The notes beneath the pieces are model-generated. The model saw only the letters and a list, made by a program, of their open reading frames with translations, did no database searches and was not told the DNA's origin. Positions 43,265-52,767 of a stretch of 64,000 nt of DNA are shown here, one piece after another (within the stretch, counting starts at the first letter, position 1; the number at the start of each line of letters is the position of its first letter). The position numbers and the translations under genes were made by a program. The stretch is from Streptomyces showdoensis. GTDB lineage: Bacteria; Actinomycetota; Actinomycetes; Streptomycetales; Streptomycetaceae. The DNA lies in the NCBI RefSeq assembly GCF_039535475.1, contig NZ_BAAAXG010000026.1, positions 3,653,501 through 3,717,500 on the forward strand, given 5' to 3'.

Positions 43265-45547
43265 TCAGTCGCCCGCCGGAGGGACCAGCCGCACGATCAC
43301 GGACTTGCTCGCCGGGGTGTTGCTGATGTCCGCCGTCGACGCCAGCGGCACCAGCACGTTGGTCTCCGGGTAGTACGCGGCCGCGCAGCCGCGGGTCGTC
43401 GGATAGTGGACCACCCGGAAGCCGGGCGCCCGGCGCTCGCTGCCGTCCGTCCACTCGCTCACCAGGTCCGCGTACGCCCCGTCCGCGAAGCCGAGCGCCG
43501 CCGCGTCCTCCGGGTGCACCATGACCACCCGGCGGCCGCCCGTGATGCCGCGGTAGCGGTCGTCCAGGCCGTAGATCGTGGTGTTGTACTGGTCGTGCGA
43601 GCGGAGCGTCTGCAGCAGCAGCCGGCCCTCCGGCACCTTCGGGTACTCGACCGGCGCGGCCGTGAAGTTGGCCTTGCCCGTCGCCGTCGGGAAGCGCCGC
43701 TCGTCGCGCGGCGCGTGCGGCAGCGCGAAGCCGCCCGGGTTCGCCGCCAGACGCGCGTTGAAGTCCTCGAAGCCCGGGATCACGCGGGCGATGCGGTCGC
43801 GGATCGTCGCGTAGTCCGCCTCGAACGCCTCCCACGGCGTGGCCGAGGCCTCGCCGAGGACCGCCCGCGCCAGCCGCGCCACGATCGCCGGCTCGGAGAG
43901 CAGCCGCGGGCCCGCCGGCGGCAGGTTGCCCCGCGAGGCGTGCACCAGGCCCATCGAGTCCTCGACCGTCACGAACTGCTTGCCGCTCTTCTGCACGTCC
44001 TTGTCCGTGCGGCCCAGCGTCGGCAGGATCAGCGCGCGGGCGCCGGTCACCGCGTGCGAGCGGTTCAGCTTGGTCGAGACGTGCACCGTCAGCCGGGCCT
44101 TGCGCATCGCCGCCTCGGTGACCTCGGTGTCCGGGGTGGCGCCCACGAAGTTGCCGCCCATGGCGAAGAAGACCTTCGCCTCCCCGTCCCGCAGCGCCTC
44201 GATCGAGCGGACCACGTCGAAGCCGTGGTGGCGCGGCGAGACGATCCCGAACTCCTTGTCCAGGGCGTCGAGGAACGCCGCCGAGGGGCGCTCGAAGATC
44301 CCCATCGTCCGGTCGCCCTGGACGTTGGAGTGACCGCGCACCGGGCACACCCCGGCACCCGGCCGGCCGATGTTGCCGCGCAGCAGCAGGAAGTTGACCA
44401 CCTCGCGGATGGTCGGCACGGAGTGCTTGTGCTGGGTGAGCCCCATCGCCCAGCAGACGATGGTCCGCTCGGAGGCGAGCACCATCTCCAGGGCCCGCTC
44501 TATCTCGGCCCGGGACAGCCCGGTCGCCGCCAGCGTCTCGTCCCAGTCCGCGTCCCGCGCGGCGGCGGCGAACTCCTCGTACCCATGGGTGTGCTCGGCG
44601 ACGAACGCCTCGTCCACGGCGCCCGGCGTCTCCAGGACCAGCTTGTTGAGCAGCCGGAACAGGGCCTGGTCGCCGCCGATGCGGATCTGCAGGAAGAGGT
44701 CCGTCAGCGCGGCGCCCTTGAGCATGCCCTGCGGCGTCTGCGGGTTCTTGAACCGCTCCAGGCCCGCCTCCGGCAGCGGGTTCACCGAGATGATCCGCGC
44801 GCCGGCGGCCTTCGCCTTCTCCAGGGCCGACAGCATCCGCGGGTGGTTCGTCCCCGGGTTCTGCCCGGCGACCACGATGAGGTCCGCCCGGTGCAGGTCC
44901 TCCAGGGAGACGCTGCCCTTGCCGATCCCGATCGTCTCGTTGAGCGCCGAGCCCGAGGACTCGTGGCACATGTTGGAGCAGTCCGGCAGGTTGTTGGTGC
45001 CGAACTCGCGGGCGAAGAGCTGGAGCAGGAACGCGGCCTCGTTGCTCGTGCGCCCCGAGGTGTAGAAGAGCGCCTCGTCGGGGGAGGAGAGCGCGGTCAG
45101 CTCCTCCGCGAGGATGCCGAAGGCCCGCTCCCAGGACACCGCCTCGTACCGCTCGGCGCCCGGCGCCAGGTACATGGGGTCCGTGATCCGGCCCTGCTGG
45201 CCCAGCCAGTACCCGCTGCGGGCCGCCAGGTCCGCCACCGGGTGCGCGGCGAAGAACTCCGGGGTCACCCGGCGCAGCGTCGCCTCCTCGGCGACCGCCT
45301 TCGCCCCGTTCTCGCAGAACTCCGCGACATGCCGCTTGTCGCCCTCCGGCCACGCGCAGCCCGGACAGTCGAAGCCGTCCTTCTGGTTGACCTTGAGCAG
45401 GGTCCGCGCGGTGCGCCGCACCCCCATCTGCGCCTGCGCGATCCGCAGCGTGTGCCCGATGGCCGGCAGACCGGCCGCGGCGTGCTGCGGCGCCGCGACC
45501 TGCGGCGCGTCCTGGACCGGATCGCCGGCGGGCGGCTTGCTGACCAT
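43265..45547 (-). CDS. FdhF/YdeP-family molybdopterin oxidoreductase
   Basis: A 760-residue bis-MGD enzyme related to formate dehydrogenase alpha chains and E. coli YdeP. The early Cys pair CPGCAWPEGDKRHVAEFCENGAKA is the YdeP form of the Fe-S region. Molybdopterin motifs follow: YTSGRTSNEAAFLLQLFAREFGTNNLPDCSNMCHESSG near residue 155, VVAGQNPGTNHPRML, GRPGAGVCPVRGHSNVQGDRTMGI near residue 395, FFAMGGNFVGATPD and the C-terminal MopB-binding barrel TLRSHDQYNTTIYGLDDRYRG. The ATG has AAGGGAGA six bases upstream. It is divergent from polA. The YdeP group is tied to acid resistance in E. coli, but the reaction is not established. Confidence 0.92.
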   Translation of the reverse strand: MVSKPPAGDPVQDAPQVAAPQHAAAGLPAIGHTLRIAQAQMGVRRTARTLLKVNQKDGFDCPGCAWPEGDKRHVAEFCENGAKAVAEEATLRRVTPEFFAAHPVADLAARSGYWLGQQGRITDPMYLAPGAERYEAVSWERAFGILAEELTALSSPDEALFYTSGRTSNEAAFLLQLFAREFGTNNLPDCSNMCHESSGSALNETIGIGKGSVSLEDLHRADLIVVAGQNPGTNHPRMLSALEKAKAAGARIISVNPLPEAGLERFKNPQTPQGMLKGAALTDLFLQIRIGGDQALFRLLNKLVLETPGAVDEAFVAEHTHGYEEFAAAARDADWDETLAATGLSRAEIERALEMVLASERTIVCWAMGLTQHKHSVPTIREVVNFLLLRGNIGRPGAGVCPVRGHSNVQGDRTMGIFERPSAAFLDALDKEFGIVSPRHHGFDVVRSIEALRDGEAKVFFAMGGNFVGATPDTEVTEAAMRKARLTVHVSTKLNRSHAVTGARALILPTLGRTDKDVQKSGKQFVTVEDSMGLVHASRGNLPPAGPRLLSEPAIVARLARAVLGEASATPWEAFEADYATIRDRIARVIPGFEDFNARLAANPGGFALPHAPRDERRFPTATGKANFTAAPVEYPKVPEGRLLLQTLRSHDQYNTTIYGLDDRYRGITGGRRVVMVHPEDAAALGFADGAYADLVSEWTDGSERRAPGFRVVHYPTTRGCAAAYYPETNVLVPLASTADISNTPASKSVIVRLVPPAGD

Positions 45548-45703
45548 CGCGCTCTCCCTTGAGCGGTGGGGGCCCCGGTCGGACCCGGGGAAGAACGGGC
45601 GTACTGCTCCGATCCTGTCACGCCCTACCGACAGCGGCCCAGGCCCGGTCGGGGGAGCGCGGACGTGGACGGGAATGTCAGCGGCGCGTGGCAGGATCGT
45701 CCC

Positions 45704-48424
45704 GTGGCCGAGACAGCAGCGAAGAAGACCGATATGACCGAAGAGAACCGTCCGCGCCTGCTCCTCATGGACGGGCACTCCCTGGCGTACCGGGCGTTCT
45801 TCGCGCTGCCCGCGGAGAACTTCACCACCGCGACGGGGCAGCCGACCAACGCGATCTACGGATTCGCGTCGATGCTCGCGAACACGCTCCGCGACGAGGC
45901 GCCCACGCACTTCGCGGTCGCCTTCGACGTGTCCCGCAAGACCTGGCGCTCGGACGAGTTCCCCGAGTACAAGGCGAACCGCTCCAAGACCCCCGACGAG
46001 TTCAAGGGTCAGGTCGAGCTGATCGGCGAGCTCCTCGACGCCATGCACGCGCCGCGCTTCGCCGTCGAGGGCTTCGAGGCGGACGACGTCATCGCGACCC
46101 TCGCCACCCAGGCCGAGGCGGCCGGCTTCGAGGTCCTGATCGTCACCGGCGACCGGGACTCCTTCCAGCTGGTCACCGACCACACCACCGTGCTCTACCC
46201 GACCAAGGGCGTCTCCGAGCTGACCCGCTTCACCCCGGAGAAGGTCCAGGAGAAGTACGGACTCACCCCCAACCAGTACCCGGACTTCGCCGCCCTGCGC
46301 GGTGACCCGTCGGACAACCTCCCCGGCATCCCCGGCGTCGGCGAGAAGACCGCCGCGAAGTGGATCAACCAGTTCGGCTCCTTCGCCGAGCTCGTCGAGC
46401 GCGCCGAGGAGGTCAAGGGCAAGGCCGGGCAGAACTTCCGCGACCACCTGGAGTCGGTGAAGCTCAACCGGCGCCTGACCGAGATGGTCCGCGACGTCGA
46501 GCTGCCCAAGGGCGTCCAGGACCTGGCCCGCGAGCCGTACGACCGCACGGCCGTCGCCCTCGTCCTCGACACCCTGGAGATCCGCAACCCCTCGCTGCGC
46601 GAGCGGCTCCTCGCCGTCGACCCCGGCGCCGCCGAGGAGGCCGCCCCGGCCCCCGCCGCGGGCGTCGAGCTCGACTTCACCGTCCTCGGCTCCGGCGAGC
46701 TCGCCGGCTGGCTCGACGCGCACGGCACGCAGCCGCTCGGCGTCGCCACGGTCGACAGCTGGGCGCTCGGCACCGGCAGCGTCGCCGAGATCGCCCTCGC
46801 CGCGGCCGACGGGGCCGCCGCCTGGTTCGACCCCGCGCAGCTGGACGAGGCCGACGAGCGCGCCTGGGCCGCCTGGATCGCCGACCCGGAGCGCCCCAAG
46901 GTCCTGCACAACGCCAAGGGCGCCATGCGGGTCTTCCCCGAGCACGGCTGGAGCGTCGCCGGCGTCGCCATGGACACCGCGCTCGCCGCCTACCTGGTCA
47001 AGCCGGGCCGCCGCTCCTTCGCCCTGGACGCGCTCTCCGTCGAGTACCTGGGCCGTGAGCTCGCCCCCGCGGCCGCCGCCGACGGCCAGCTCGCCTTCGG
47101 CGCCGAGGACACCGCCGAGGCCGAGGCCCTGATGAGCCAGGCCCGTGCCGTCCTCGACCTCGGCACCGCCTTCGAGGAGCGGCTCGCCGAGGTCGGCGCG
47201 CGCGAGCTCCTGCACGAGGTCGAGCTGCCCACCTCCGTCCTCCTCGCCCGCCTGGAGCGGCACGGCATCGCCGCTGACCGGGACCACCTGGAGGCCCTGG
47301 AGCAGCAGTTCGCCGGCGCCGTGCAGCAGGCCGTGAAGGAGGCCCACGCCTCCGTCGGGCACGAGTTCAACCTGGGCTCGCCCAAGCAGCTCCAGGAGGT
47401 GTTCTTCGGCGAGCTCAACCTGCCCAAGACGAAGAAGACCAAGACCGGCTACACCACGGACGCCGACGCCCTGGCCTGGCTGGCCGGCCAGACCGAGCAC
47501 GAGCTCCCGGTGATCATGCTCCGGCACCGCGAGCAGGCCCGGCTGCGCTCGACCGTCGAGGGCCTGATCAAGACCGTCGCCGCCGACGGCCGGATCCACA
47601 CCACCTTCAGCCAGACCGTCGCCGCCACCGGCCGCCTCTCCTCCACCGACCCCAACCTGCAGAACGTGCCGGTGCGCACCGACGAGGGCCGCGCCATCCG
47701 CCACGGCTTCGTCGTCGGCGAGGGCTTCGAGGCCCTGATGACCGCCGACTACAGCCAGATCGAGCTCCGCGTGATGGCCCACCTCTCCGAGGACGAGGGC
47801 CTGATCGAGGCCTTCGCCTCCGGCGAGGACCTGCACACCACGGTCGCCTCGCAGGTCTTCGGAGTGGAGCGGTCCGCCGTCGACGCGGAGATGCGCCGCA
47901 AGATCAAGGCCATGTCGTACGGTCTGGCCTACGGCCTCTCCGCCTTCGGCCTCTCCCAGCAGCTGGGCATCGACCCGGCCGAGGCCCGCGGTCTGATGGA
48001 CACCTACTTCGAGCGCTTCGGAGGCGTCCGCGACTACCTGCGCCGGGTCGTCGACGAGGCCCGCGCCACGGGCTACACGGAGACGATGCTGGGCCGTCGC
48101 CGCTACCTCCCGGACCTCAACAGCGACAACCGCCAGCGCCGCGAGGCGGCCGAGCGGATGGCGCTGAACGCGCCGATCCAGGGCACCGCGGCGGACATCG
48201 TGAAGGTCGCCATGCTCGACGTGGACCGCGCCCTCACCGAGGCGGGCCTCGCCTCCCGGATGCTCCTCCAGGTCCACGACGAAATCGTCCTGGAGCTCGC
48301 CCCCGGCGAGCGCGACCGGGTCGAGGCCCTGGTCCGCGAGCGGATGTCCCAGGCCGTCGACCTCCGCGCGCCGCTGGACGTCTCGGTGGGCGTCGGCCAG
48401 GACTGGGACTCGGCGGCGCACTGA
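45704..48424 (+). CDS. polA: DNA polymerase I
   Basis: The 906-residue polymerase has a 5' nuclease domain (LLLMDGHSLAYRAFFALP, EADDVIATLA, VTGDRDSFQLV, GDPSDNLPGIPGVGEKTA; residues 15-310), a 3'-5' exonuclease-like domain in which the usual DxE metal residues are not evident, and the family A polymerase: motif A TADYSQIELRVMAH, motif B RRKIKAMSYGLAYGLS, motif C LLQVHDEIVLE. Loss of proofreading residues is normal for actinobacterial PolA. The GTG at 45704 has AGGA seven bases upstream; ATG 45734 is an alternative. It fills gaps in repair and Okazaki-fragment processing. Confidence 0.96.
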   Translation: MAETAAKKTDMTEENRPRLLLMDGHSLAYRAFFALPAENFTTATGQPTNAIYGFASMLANTLRDEAPTHFAVAFDVSRKTWRSDEFPEYKANRSKTPDEFKGQVELIGELLDAMHAPRFAVEGFEADDVIATLATQAEAAGFEVLIVTGDRDSFQLVTDHTTVLYPTKGVSELTRFTPEKVQEKYGLTPNQYPDFAALRGDPSDNLPGIPGVGEKTAAKWINQFGSFAELVERAEEVKGKAGQNFRDHLESVKLNRRLTEMVRDVELPKGVQDLAREPYDRTAVALVLDTLEIRNPSLRERLLAVDPGAAEEAAPAPAAGVELDFTVLGSGELAGWLDAHGTQPLGVATVDSWALGTGSVAEIALAAADGAAAWFDPAQLDEADERAWAAWIADPERPKVLHNAKGAMRVFPEHGWSVAGVAMDTALAAYLVKPGRRSFALDALSVEYLGRELAPAAAADGQLAFGAEDTAEAEALMSQARAVLDLGTAFEERLAEVGARELLHEVELPTSVLLARLERHGIAADRDHLEALEQQFAGAVQQAVKEAHASVGHEFNLGSPKQLQEVFFGELNLPKTKKTKTGYTTDADALAWLAGQTEHELPVIMLRHREQARLRSTVEGLIKTVAADGRIHTTFSQTVAATGRLSSTDPNLQNVPVRTDEGRAIRHGFVVGEGFEALMTADYSQIELRVMAHLSEDEGLIEAFASGEDLHTTVASQVFGVERSAVDAEMRRKIKAMSYGLAYGLSAFGLSQQLGIDPAEARGLMDTYFERFGGVRDYLRRVVDEARATGYTETMLGRRRYLPDLNSDNRQRREAAERMALNAPIQGTAADIVKVAMLDVDRALTEAGLASRMLLQVHDEIVLELAPGERDRVEALVRERMSQAVDLRAPLDVSVGVGQDWDSAAH

Positions 48425-48505
48425 CCCCGGGGCGGCGGTCGGCGGGGGCGCCGGTCCCGCCACCCCCGCCCCGCCTCTCACGGGCCTGGGTCGTGCTGGG
48501 CGCCG

Positions 48506-48597
48506 TCCTCGGAACGGATGAACCGGGTGCTGCGCGAGGCCGGCGCCACCGTGCTGGGCCACGCCACGTACCGACCGGGGCTTCACCCCGGAGGGGA
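48506..48597 (+). pseudogene. Short gene remnant (unidentified)
   Basis: Starting near an ATG at 48518 the bases read SERMNRVLREAGATVLGHATY, then, after a one-base shift near 48572, continue as DRGFTPEGISEVPDG. Both pieces look like real protein and are joined by a frame change, which suggests a decayed gene fragment between polA and the convergent hydrolase gene. The pattern REAGATVLxxxxxRFxPxGIS is faintly like S-adenosylmethionine decarboxylase, but this is a guess. Confidence 0.25.
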
Positions 48598-49536
48598 TCA
48601 GCGAGGTCCCGGACGGGAGCGCTCCGGCGCACGACCCGGCACGCCCGCCGGGAGGTCCGGACCCGCTCCCGGCGCCGCTCGCGGACCGGCTTCCGGCCCC
48701 GCCGCCGGAAGGTCCTCCCGATCCGCTCCCGGTCGGACGGGCGGCCACAGCCGCATCCCCGCCCCGTACAGCACCAGACCGAGCGCCAGCCCCGCGCCCG
48801 CCCCGAAGCAGAGCGTCGGGATGATGTCGAGGGGCTTGTCGACCCGGCCCCAGTACGCGTAGAAGCGCGCCACCCGGTGGGCCGTGGCGGCCAGCACGCA
48901 CGCCCCGATCACCAGGGCCGCGAGCAGCCGCCCGCGCCGGTCGAGCACCGGCACCCGCGCGGGCGGCTCCGCCCCGGCCGGCGTCGCGCGCAGCGCCCGT
49001 ACGGTGAACCAGCCGAGCAGCAGCAGGGCCAGCGCCGAACCCCCGTACTGCGCGTACAGATAGACGGGGAACCCGCCGACGATCTCGCCCAGGAACGGGA
49101 TCAGCCGGGTGCCCCACCGGTCGAGATGGGTGAACGCGTCCCACACCACGTGGGTGGCCGCCCCGATCACCGCGGAGAGGCAGAACCAGAGGGCGAGCCC
49201 GCCCGGCCGGCGCTCCCGCCAGGGCCGGCCCCGGAGCAGCCCGTACATCCGGCCGCCCCACCGCCGGGGCAGCAGCGCCACCAGCGGCTCACGCACCATC
49301 AGCCACAGGGCCACCAGCGCCGCCGTGATCAGGACGTCGACGGTGACGACCCCGACGAAGGAGTGGGTGACGTTCCCGAACTCCATCGCGCCGGGCACGG
49401 CGCTGGCCGCGAAGTAGGTCAGATCGGGGGAGAAGGAGCCCGCGACGAGCGCCGAGGCCACGAGCGGTCCGCGCCCTCTGCCGTCGCTCCGGATGCCCGG
49501 CAGGACGGCGGCGGCATGGCTCAGCGTGAACGGCAC
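48598..49536 (-). CDS. DUF4184 membrane protein (putative metal-dependent hydrolase)
   Basis: A 312-residue protein with the DUF4184 opening PFTLSHAAAVLPGIR, PDLTYF, and about six membrane segments (VDVLITAALVALWLMV, LALWFCLSAVIGAATHVVWDAFTHLDRWG, ALALLLLGWFTVRAL, LLAALVIGACVLAATAH and others). His and Asp residues in THVVWDAFTH may bind metal. The C-terminal 45 residues are a Pro/Gly/Ala-rich tail of low complexity. The GTG at 49536 has AGGGG about seven bases upstream; the longer upstream frame lacks family similarity. Function unknown. Confidence 0.82.
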   Translation of the reverse strand: MPFTLSHAAAVLPGIRSDGRGRGPLVASALVAGSFSPDLTYFAASAVPGAMEFGNVTHSFVGVVTVDVLITAALVALWLMVREPLVALLPRRWGGRMYGLLRGRPWRERRPGGLALWFCLSAVIGAATHVVWDAFTHLDRWGTRLIPFLGEIVGGFPVYLYAQYGGSALALLLLGWFTVRALRATPAGAEPPARVPVLDRRGRLLAALVIGACVLAATAHRVARFYAYWGRVDKPLDIIPTLCFGAGAGLALGLVLYGAGMRLWPPVRPGADREDLPAAGPEAGPRAAPGAGPDLPAGVPGRAPERSRPGPR

Positions 49537-49729
49537 CTGGATCCCCTCGTCTGGTGTGCGGCCCAGTATGCAAGAGCTGCCGGTGTCGGAAGCGCGGACG
49601 GCCAAGTGGTGACGAAACCGTGAAACACGGTCAGGGCCCGGTGCCGCCGCGCCGGGAGTTGGCATAGGGTCACGTGGTCAGATCTCGCGCGGGGAGCGCG
49701 GACGCGGTGAACGGGGAGGGACCACACGT

Positions 49730-51466
49730 ATGGCATCGCACTTGGGACGTCGGCTGCGCAGGGGAGCCACCAGCGGTGCGGTGGTGGCCGCGGCGGTCGC
49801 GGCACTCGCCGCCTCGCAGGCACCGGACATGGCGCCCCCGCCCGCGGACAACGCGAGCGGTGACGTGCCGATCGGCGCCGGCGACACCACGACGCCCCCG
49901 GACGGCGCGGCCTCCGGCAACTCGCCGTACTACACCGACCTGCCGCCGCTGAACACCCCGAACAAGCCCGGCGCCGCCACCAACCTCCCGGTCATCACCG
50001 GCCCCGCCGAGGCCGGCATACCCGCGTCCGTCCTCGCCGCCTACAAGCGCGCCGAGCAGTCGATCAAGTCGACCGACCCGTCCTGCAACCTGCCCTGGCA
50101 GCTGCTCGCGGGCATCGGCAAGGTCGAGTCCGGGCAGGCGCGCGGCGGCAAGGTCGACGCCAACGGCACCACCACCTCGCCCATCCTCGGCCCGGTCCTC
50201 AACGGTGTCGGCTTCGCCAACATCTCGGACACCGACAACGGCCTCTACGACGGCGACGCCAAGCACGACCGCGCGATAGGTCCGATGCAGTTCATCCCGT
50301 CCACCTGGGCCACCTGGGGCCAGGACGCCAACGGCGACGGGAAGAAGGACCCCAACAACATCTACGACGCCGCCCAGGCCGCGGGCATGTACCTCTGCGC
50401 CAACGACCGCAACCTCGCCGTCAAGGCCGACCTGGACCGGGCGGTCCTCAGCTACAACCACTCCCGGGAGTACCTGAACACGGTGCTCTCCTGGTTCGAG
50501 TACTACAAGCGCGGCACCCACCAGGTGCCCGACGGCACGGGCGTGCTGCCCGGCGGCCGCAGCGACGACCGCGTCACCACGCCCGGCGGCACCACCCCGC
50601 CGAAGAAGACGCCGGTCACCCCGAAGCCGACCCCGCCCAAGCCGACCCCGTCGAAGCCCGTCCCCCCGAAGCCGACCCCGCCGCCGGTCACGAACCCGGT
50701 GGCCAAGGTGGCCCGGATCACGGACGCCGCCACCGGCACCCTGACCGCCACCGCGGGCGCCACCTTCACCACCCGTCCCGCCGTCGTGGCGCTCGACGCG
50801 GCGGGCAAGCCGGTCTCCGGCGTCCAGGTGCGCTTCCAGATCACCGGGGACACCGACGCCCGCTTCGGCATCGGCGCCCGCGAGATCACCGCCACCACCG
50901 CGAGCAACGGCAAGGCCGTCGCCCCCAGCCTCAAGGCGGGCGAGCGGACCGGCCGCTTCACCGTGAGCGCCACGGTCGTGGGCCGCACCCTCGGCGCCGT
51001 CCCGTTCTCCGCGACCGTCACCGAGCGGAGCGCCGACACGCTGACCCGGCTCGACGCCAAGGAGCTCGCGGCCACCACCGGCGCCGAGTTCGCCGACCAG
51101 GTGCGGGTCAAGGCCACCGACGACGGCGCCCTCGCCGCCGGCGTCGCCCTCACCGCCACCTTCGTCACCTCGGCGGACAACCCGCAGACGGCCACCGAGG
51201 GGCCCTTCTTCAAGGGCGCCGACGGCACCGCCCTCCGCACCCTCACGGGCCTGAAGACCGACGCCGACGGCGTGCTGACCCTGCCGAAGATGTACGCGGA
51301 CGGGAAGGCCGGCACCTACCTGCTGCGCCTGACCGCGCCCGGCGGCGGCACGCTGACCGTCGAGCTGAAGGTCACCGAGCCGGCCCCCGAGCCGACGCCC
51401 ACCCCGACCCCGACGCCCTCCGCGTCGCAGTCCACGGGCGCTCCGGAGGCCACGCCGAGCTCCTGA
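49730..51466 (+). CDS. Secreted lytic transglycosylase with Ig-like domains
   Basis: The 578-residue protein has an N-terminal export segment (RRLRRGATSGAVVAAAVAALAASQA), a lysozyme-like lytic transglycosylase domain at about residues 90-265 (LLAGIGKVESGQARGGKVDANG with the catalytic Glu, RAIGPMQFIPSTWATWGQDANGDGKKDPNNIYDAAQAAGMYLC, VLSYNHSREYLNTVLSWFEYY), a Pro/Lys/Thr-rich spacer, two Ig-like/bacterial surface domains and a Thr/Pro/Ser-rich tail. It cleaves peptidoglycan outside the membrane. The two-Ig C-terminus may bind the cell wall. A palindrome ACCGTG-AAA-CACGGT lies at 49617-49631, about 100 bases before the start, with a CATAGG-like -10 nearer. Confidence 0.92.
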   Translation: MASHLGRRLRRGATSGAVVAAAVAALAASQAPDMAPPPADNASGDVPIGAGDTTTPPDGAASGNSPYYTDLPPLNTPNKPGAATNLPVITGPAEAGIPASVLAAYKRAEQSIKSTDPSCNLPWQLLAGIGKVESGQARGGKVDANGTTTSPILGPVLNGVGFANISDTDNGLYDGDAKHDRAIGPMQFIPSTWATWGQDANGDGKKDPNNIYDAAQAAGMYLCANDRNLAVKADLDRAVLSYNHSREYLNTVLSWFEYYKRGTHQVPDGTGVLPGGRSDDRVTTPGGTTPPKKTPVTPKPTPPKPTPSKPVPPKPTPPPVTNPVAKVARITDAATGTLTATAGATFTTRPAVVALDAAGKPVSGVQVRFQITGDTDARFGIGAREITATTASNGKAVAPSLKAGERTGRFTVSATVVGRTLGAVPFSATVTERSADTLTRLDAKELAATTGAEFADQVRVKATDDGALAAGVALTATFVTSADNPQTATEGPFFKGADGTALRTLTGLKTDADGVLTLPKMYADGKAGTYLLRLTAPGGGTLTVELKVTEPAPEPTPTPTPTPSASQSTGAPEATPSS

Positions 51467-51621
51467 CGCCCGCCCCGGCTCCGCCGCGCCGCCCCCGTGT
51501 CCCCACCGGACCCGGGGGCGGCGTGCGTCGTTCTGAGTGCAACGTGTTCTCATCTCGCGGCCGCGTTGCTACGGTGCCCCCGCCCTGACGACCTATCAGA
51601 TCGAGTGCCGGGAGGCCGACC

Positions 51622-51762
51622 ATGCGCGCCCTAGCAGCCGCCGCCATCGGACTGGTCCCCGTCCTCCTGGTCGTCCTCCTCTTCGCCCTGGTCGACGTGC
51701 CGCCGGACGGACCCACCTCGCCCAGACCCCTGCTGACCGCCGACCCCGGCCCCGAGAAGTAA
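51622..51762 (+). CDS. Small membrane protein upstream of DUF3068
   Basis: A 46-residue open frame with ATG preceded by GGGAGG at six bases reads MRALAAAAIGLVPVLLVVLL then FALVDVPPDGP and a short Pro-rich tail. The single hydrophobic segment (residues 4-24) predicts a membrane peptide. It ends nine bases before the DUF3068 start, so the two are probably co-transcribed. Too small for standard gene calling, but the ribosome-binding site and coupling support it. Confidence 0.6.
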   Translation: MRALAAAAIGLVPVLLVVLLFALVDVPPDGPTSPRPLLTADPGPEK

Positions 51763-51771
51763 GGGGCGACC

Positions 51772-52767
51772 ATGCGCCGCCGAGCCAGCCTCGTCCTGCT
51801 CTCCTTCGCCGTCTTCCTCGCCGCCATGGCGCCGACCCTGCGCTGGTACGTCTTCCCCCGCGTGGTGAAGATCCCGTCGAACCAGTACCAGGTGACGGTC
51901 CTGGAGGCGAAGCCCGCGACCCTCCTCGACTACACGACCTTCAAGGCCGAGCAGGTCGAAAAGATCACGATCATCCAGACCCTCAAGGGCAACGTGGAGG
52001 AGTCGAAGCGGATCGAGCGCGACGCCGGACGCGACGTCGTCGTCTGGGACTCGCTGTCCTACGTCAAGGGCCCCGACGGCAAGATGGTGTCCAAGATCCC
52101 CGAGCGCTACGTCTTCGACGCCCACACCCAGGACCCCGTCAACGCCACCGGCGAGATGGTCGACGGTGACGCGGTCCGGCGCACGGGCATCGAGTTCAAG
52201 TGGCCCTTCCTCGTCGAGAAGCGGGACTACCAGTACTTCGACGCCCAGACCCGCACCTCCGCCCCCATCCACTACAAGGGCACCCGCACCTTCCGCGGCA
52301 TGGAGGTCTACTACTTCGAGCAGACCATTCCCTGGACGAAGGTCCCCATGCCCAAGGCGATGCCCATCAAGGGCATCACCCCCGACCTCCTCGCCAAGAC
52401 CGGCCTCACCCGCTGGTACACCACCCAGCGCATGTTCTGGGTCGACCCCGTCACCGGCGCCCCCGTCAACGGCGAGGAGATCCACAAGGAGGAGCTCCGC
52501 AACGCCAAGGCCCTGATGGGCCAGGACACCGTCACCGTCTTCGCGGGCCACGTGAAGATGCGCGAGGACTACATCGAGAGCGTCGGCGCCCTGGTGAAGT
52601 CCAACCGCCTGGCCGTGCTGATGGTCGTCTCCTACCTCCCCTGGAGCTTCACCGTCCTCGCCGTCCTCCTGCTCGCCCTCGCCCTCTGGCTCGAAGCCCG
52701 CTCCCGGCGCCCGGACCCGGAGGACCAGGCCGGCCCCCGGCCGGAGCCCGTCACCGCTCCGGCCTGA
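51772..52767 (+). CDS. DUF3068 membrane protein
   Basis: The 331-residue protein has an N-terminal membrane helix (RRRASLVLLSFAVFLAAMAPTLRWYVFPRVVKIP), a large extracytoplasmic beta-rich domain starting NQYQVTVLEAKPATLLDYTTFK with the family pattern WDSLSYVKGPDGKMVSKIPERYVFD, and a C-terminal helix LMVVSYLPWSFTVLAVLLLALALWL. DUF3068 proteins are restricted to actinobacteria and several are called porin PorA family, but the role is unproven here. It overlaps the convergent helicase gene by 17 bases. Confidence 0.9.
   Translation: MRRRASLVLLSFAVFLAAMAPTLRWYVFPRVVKIPSNQYQVTVLEAKPATLLDYTTFKAEQVEKITIIQTLKGNVEESKRIERDAGRDVVVWDSLSYVKGPDGKMVSKIPERYVFDAHTQDPVNATGEMVDGDAVRRTGIEFKWPFLVEKRDYQYFDAQTRTSAPIHYKGTRTFRGMEVYYFEQTIPWTKVPMPKAMPIKGITPDLLAKTGLTRWYTTQRMFWVDPVTGAPVNGEEIHKEELRNAKALMGQDTVTVFAGHVKMREDYIESVGALVKSNRLAVLMVVSYLPWSFTVLAVLLLALALWLEARSRRPDPEDQAGPRPEPVTAPA

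Noticed and set aside
43265..49261. A 1998-residue open frame on the minus strand through polA
   Set aside because: It joins the true molybdopterin oxidoreductase gene to an antisense shadow of polA. Long stop-free frames are common in such GC-rich DNA, and only the part up to 45547 shows protein-family similarity.
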